NCBI RefSeq assembly: GCF_964059145.1
Contig: NZ_OZ060405.1
Span: 248,001 to 312,000, forward strand
Direction of reading: 5' to 3'
Origin: Buchnera aphidicola (Protaphis terricola)
Lineage (GTDB): Bacteria > Pseudomonadota > Gammaproteobacteria > Enterobacterales > Enterobacteriaceae
Length of the DNA: 64,000 nt
In this document: positions 62,409 through 64,000 of the stretch, piece by piece
How positions within the stretch are numbered: position 1 is the stretch's first letter
Layout of the letters: every line of letters begins with the position of its first letter
Position numbers and translations under genes: made by a program
The notes under the pieces: model-generated
What the model was told of the DNA's origin: nothing
Databases searched by the model: none
The model's input: only the letters and a program-made list of their open reading frames with translations

Positions 62409-63200
62409 TTACTGTCTTGATAATCTAATCAAATAAGGTTTAAAATTTGTATTACTACGCCATGGATTAATATCAATTCCACCTCTTCTATTATATCTTG
62501 CATATACACTAAGTTTTTCCGGTTTACAAAGAGTTTGAATATCATTAAATATTCTTTCAATACATTCTTCATGAAATTCATTATGTGTTCGAAATGAAAC
62601 TAAATATTTTAGTAATGCTGAATGATTAATTTTTTGACCGGTATATATAATATTAATTGAAGCCCAATCAGGTTGTTGAGTTATAGGACAATTTGATTTA
62701 AATAAATTACTATATAAAGATTCAGTTACTATTTTTCTTTTTTTAGCTGAATTTTTTAAAAATAATTTATTATAAGTGTATGATTTAATAATAACTTTAT
62801 TATTATCTATACATATACCATTGAATTTTGATAATCCCATATTTTTAATTTTATTTAAATCAAATAATTTTACAGAAACATTACCTAGCACACATTTTTT
62901 TAAATCTGATTCAATTTGTTTAATTAAATTATGACTATTTTTAAATTTTTTTTGATTTAAATTATTTAAATAAATTTTTAAACTTTTAGATTCAATAATT
63001 TTTTTACTGCTAATATCAAATTCAATTATAGCAATAGAAACTTTTGGTAAACCATTTAAATTTAACCAGGATAGTTCATATATAGTCCAAATATCTTGAC
63101 CAATAAATGGAAGATTTTTATAATTTATTTTAATATTTTTACGATGATTTTTTCGAAGTATACCATGTAATAAATTAAACTGATTTATTTTATCAATCAT
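62409..63200 (-). CDS. queF: 7-cyano-7-deazaguanine reductase QueF
   Basis: QueF reduces preQ0 to preQ1 for queuosine in tRNAs with GUN anticodons, such as the tRNA-Asp(GTC) at 15246. The 263 residues (282 in E. coli) belong to the long, tandem-domain type. The catalytic Cys is in SNCPITQQPDW, with LVSFRTHNEFHEECIERIF and RRGGIDINPWRSN following. About 20 N-terminal residues are missing relative to E. coli. Confidence 0.96.
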   Translation of the reverse strand: MIDKINQFNLLHGILRKNHRKNIKINYKNLPFIGQDIWTIYELSWLNLNGLPKVSIAIIEFDISSKKIIESKSLKIYLNNLNQKKFKNSHNLIKQIESDLKKCVLGNVSVKLFDLNKIKNMGLSKFNGICIDNNKVIIKSYTYNKLFLKNSAKKRKIVTESLYSNLFKSNCPITQQPDWASINIIYTGQKINHSALLKYLVSFRTHNEFHEECIERIFNDIQTLCKPEKLSVYARYNRRGGIDINPWRSNTNFKPYLIRLSRQ

Positions 63201-63279
63201 ATTTTTCTTTTTTTATTTATATTATGATACTTTTTATTTTTTAAAATATATTTATTTTTTAAATATATACATTTTTTAT

Positions 63280-63789
63280 TTAACTAAATTTTAAAATGAT
63301 ATCATTAATCCATATTTTTATTCGATTTTTTGTTTGATTGGATTGACGATCTTCATCTAAAGCTAACCCCATAAAATAATTTTTATTTAATAAGGATTTT
63401 GAGCAATCGAAATGATATCCTTTAGTTGACCATTCACCAATTATATTTGCTTTATTTTTTTTTATAATTTTATATATTACACTTAATGCATCACAAAAAT
63501 ATTCACTATAATCTTCTTGGTCACCACAACCAAATAATGCAATAGTCTTATTAGAAAAATCTATTTGTTTTAAAATAGGCAAAAACTCATCCCAATCGCA
63601 CTGAACTTCACCATAATACCAAGTGGGAATACCAAATATTAAATTATCAAAACTTTCTATATCCTTTTTAGAACTATTACTAATATCGTATAAAAAAGAA
63701 TTATTTTTACCAATTTTTTTATGAATAATTCCTGCTACTTTTTCTGTATTTCCAGTATCACTACCAAAAAAAATACCTACTTTTTTCAT
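63280..63789 (-). CDS. fldA: Flavodoxin FldA
   Basis: Flavodoxin is the FMN electron carrier for IspG, BioB and other radical SAM or reductive enzymes encoded in this window. The 169 residues compare with 176 in E. coli. The phosphate loop is GSDTGNTE, with PTWYYGE and [15 protein letters not shown] around FMN. ATG 63789 with AGGA just upstream is chosen; an in-frame ATG 48 bases further up would add a non-homologous tail. About ten C-terminal residues are lost. Confidence 0.96.
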   Translation of the reverse strand: MKKVGIFFGSDTGNTEKVAGIIHKKIGKNNSFLYDISNSSKKDIESFDNLIFGIPTWYYGEVQCDWDEFLPILKQIDFSNKTIALFGCGDQEDYSEYFCDALSVIYKIIKKNKANIIGEWSTKGYHFDCSKSLLNKNYFMGLALDEDRQSNQTKNRIKIWINDIILKFS

Positions 63790-63928
63790 ATTATCCTGCC
63801 TATTATCTATGAAATAAATATTTTTATTACTAATCATAAATTTATTTAATAAAATAACTAAAAAATTTTTTTAATGGAAACTATAATATGTTATTTTTAA
63901 GAAATATAAAAATTTTAAAATAATCAAT

Positions 63929-64000
63929 ATGAGTAAAAATTTAGTATGGTTTCGAAATGATATTCGAATATATGATAATAAAGCTTTATATAATGCATGC
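63929..64000 (+). CDS. phrB: Deoxyribodipyrimidine photolyase, 5' part only
   Basis: Twenty-four codons before the window edge read MSKNLVWFRNDIRIYDNKAL, matching the photolyase start (E. coli LVWFRQDLRLHDNLAL). PhrB repairs UV pyrimidine dimers with light. It diverges from fldA. The rest of the gene lies beyond the window, so its integrity cannot be judged. Confidence 0.9.
   Translation, partial: MSKNLVWFRNDIRIYDNKALYNAC

Overview
The window is a strongly AT-rich chromosome segment of a reduced enterobacterial genome. It is almost certainly Buchnera aphidicola, the obligate symbiont of aphids. The proteins resemble E. coli proteins end to end, in short E. coli-like blocks joined where intervening genes have gone: fabZ-dnaE without lpxA, lpxB and rnhB; era-acpS without recO and pdxJ; bioB-bioD without bioF and bioC. 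A 16S gene followed by tRNA-Ile and tRNA-Ala but no 23S or 5S, a chromosomal trpDCBA without trpE and trpG, and an isolated flhB-flhA export pair are all Buchnera hallmarks. There are no insertion sequences, phage genes, CRISPR arrays or signs of recent transfer. The assignment to Buchnera is inference from content; the host aphid cannot be named.

Layout. 1-11 kb: fabZ, dnaE, proS(-), flhB, flhA, argS(-). 11.2-13.1 kb: promoter, boxA leader, 16S rRNA, tRNA-Ile(GAT), tRNA-Ala(TGC). 13.1-18.1 kb: gloB and rnhA(-), dnaQ, tRNA-Asp(GTC), gmhA, gpt, grpE, smpB, tadA. 18.1-23 kb, minus strand: lepA, lepB, rnc, era, acpS. 23-33 kb, plus strand: mnmA, purB, mltE, fabI, rnb, ychE, lipB, lipA, pyrF, ribA. 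33-41 kb, minus strand: the trp operon trpD, trpC(F), trpB, trpA, then yciC, yciB, yciA and cls. 41.6-51 kb: rluB, topA, suhB(-), rlmN, ispG, hisS, glyA. 51-64 kb: bioD and bioB(-), bioA, pgl(-), mfd(-), lolC, lolD, lolE, gapA, queF(-), fldA(-), and the start of phrB.

The genes serve information processing (replication, aminoacylation, tRNA and rRNA modification), envelope upkeep (fatty acid and cardiolipin synthesis, signal peptidase, lipoprotein export) and nutrient supply (tryptophan, riboflavin, lipoate, and the late biotin steps from KAPA). 16S maturation is notably complete here: boxA, a 24-position RNase III stem around 16S, rnc, era and suhB.

The most interesting signals are degenerative. 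The 5' ends of two essential-looking genes, trpA and lepB, are each one base out of frame with the rest of the gene at a poly(A) tract in the coding strand (A11 and A9). Inserting one A restores a full-length protein in both. Transcriptional slippage at poly(A) tracts, already described for Buchnera-type endosymbionts, would explain how they still work. SuhB has lost the metal-binding residues of inositol monophosphatases, which fits retention only for its rRNA-antitermination role. RNase III carries Asp114 to Asn in its active site. Mfd lacks its whole UvrB-like N-terminal module, and Era is shortened. I found no new defence or mobile system.
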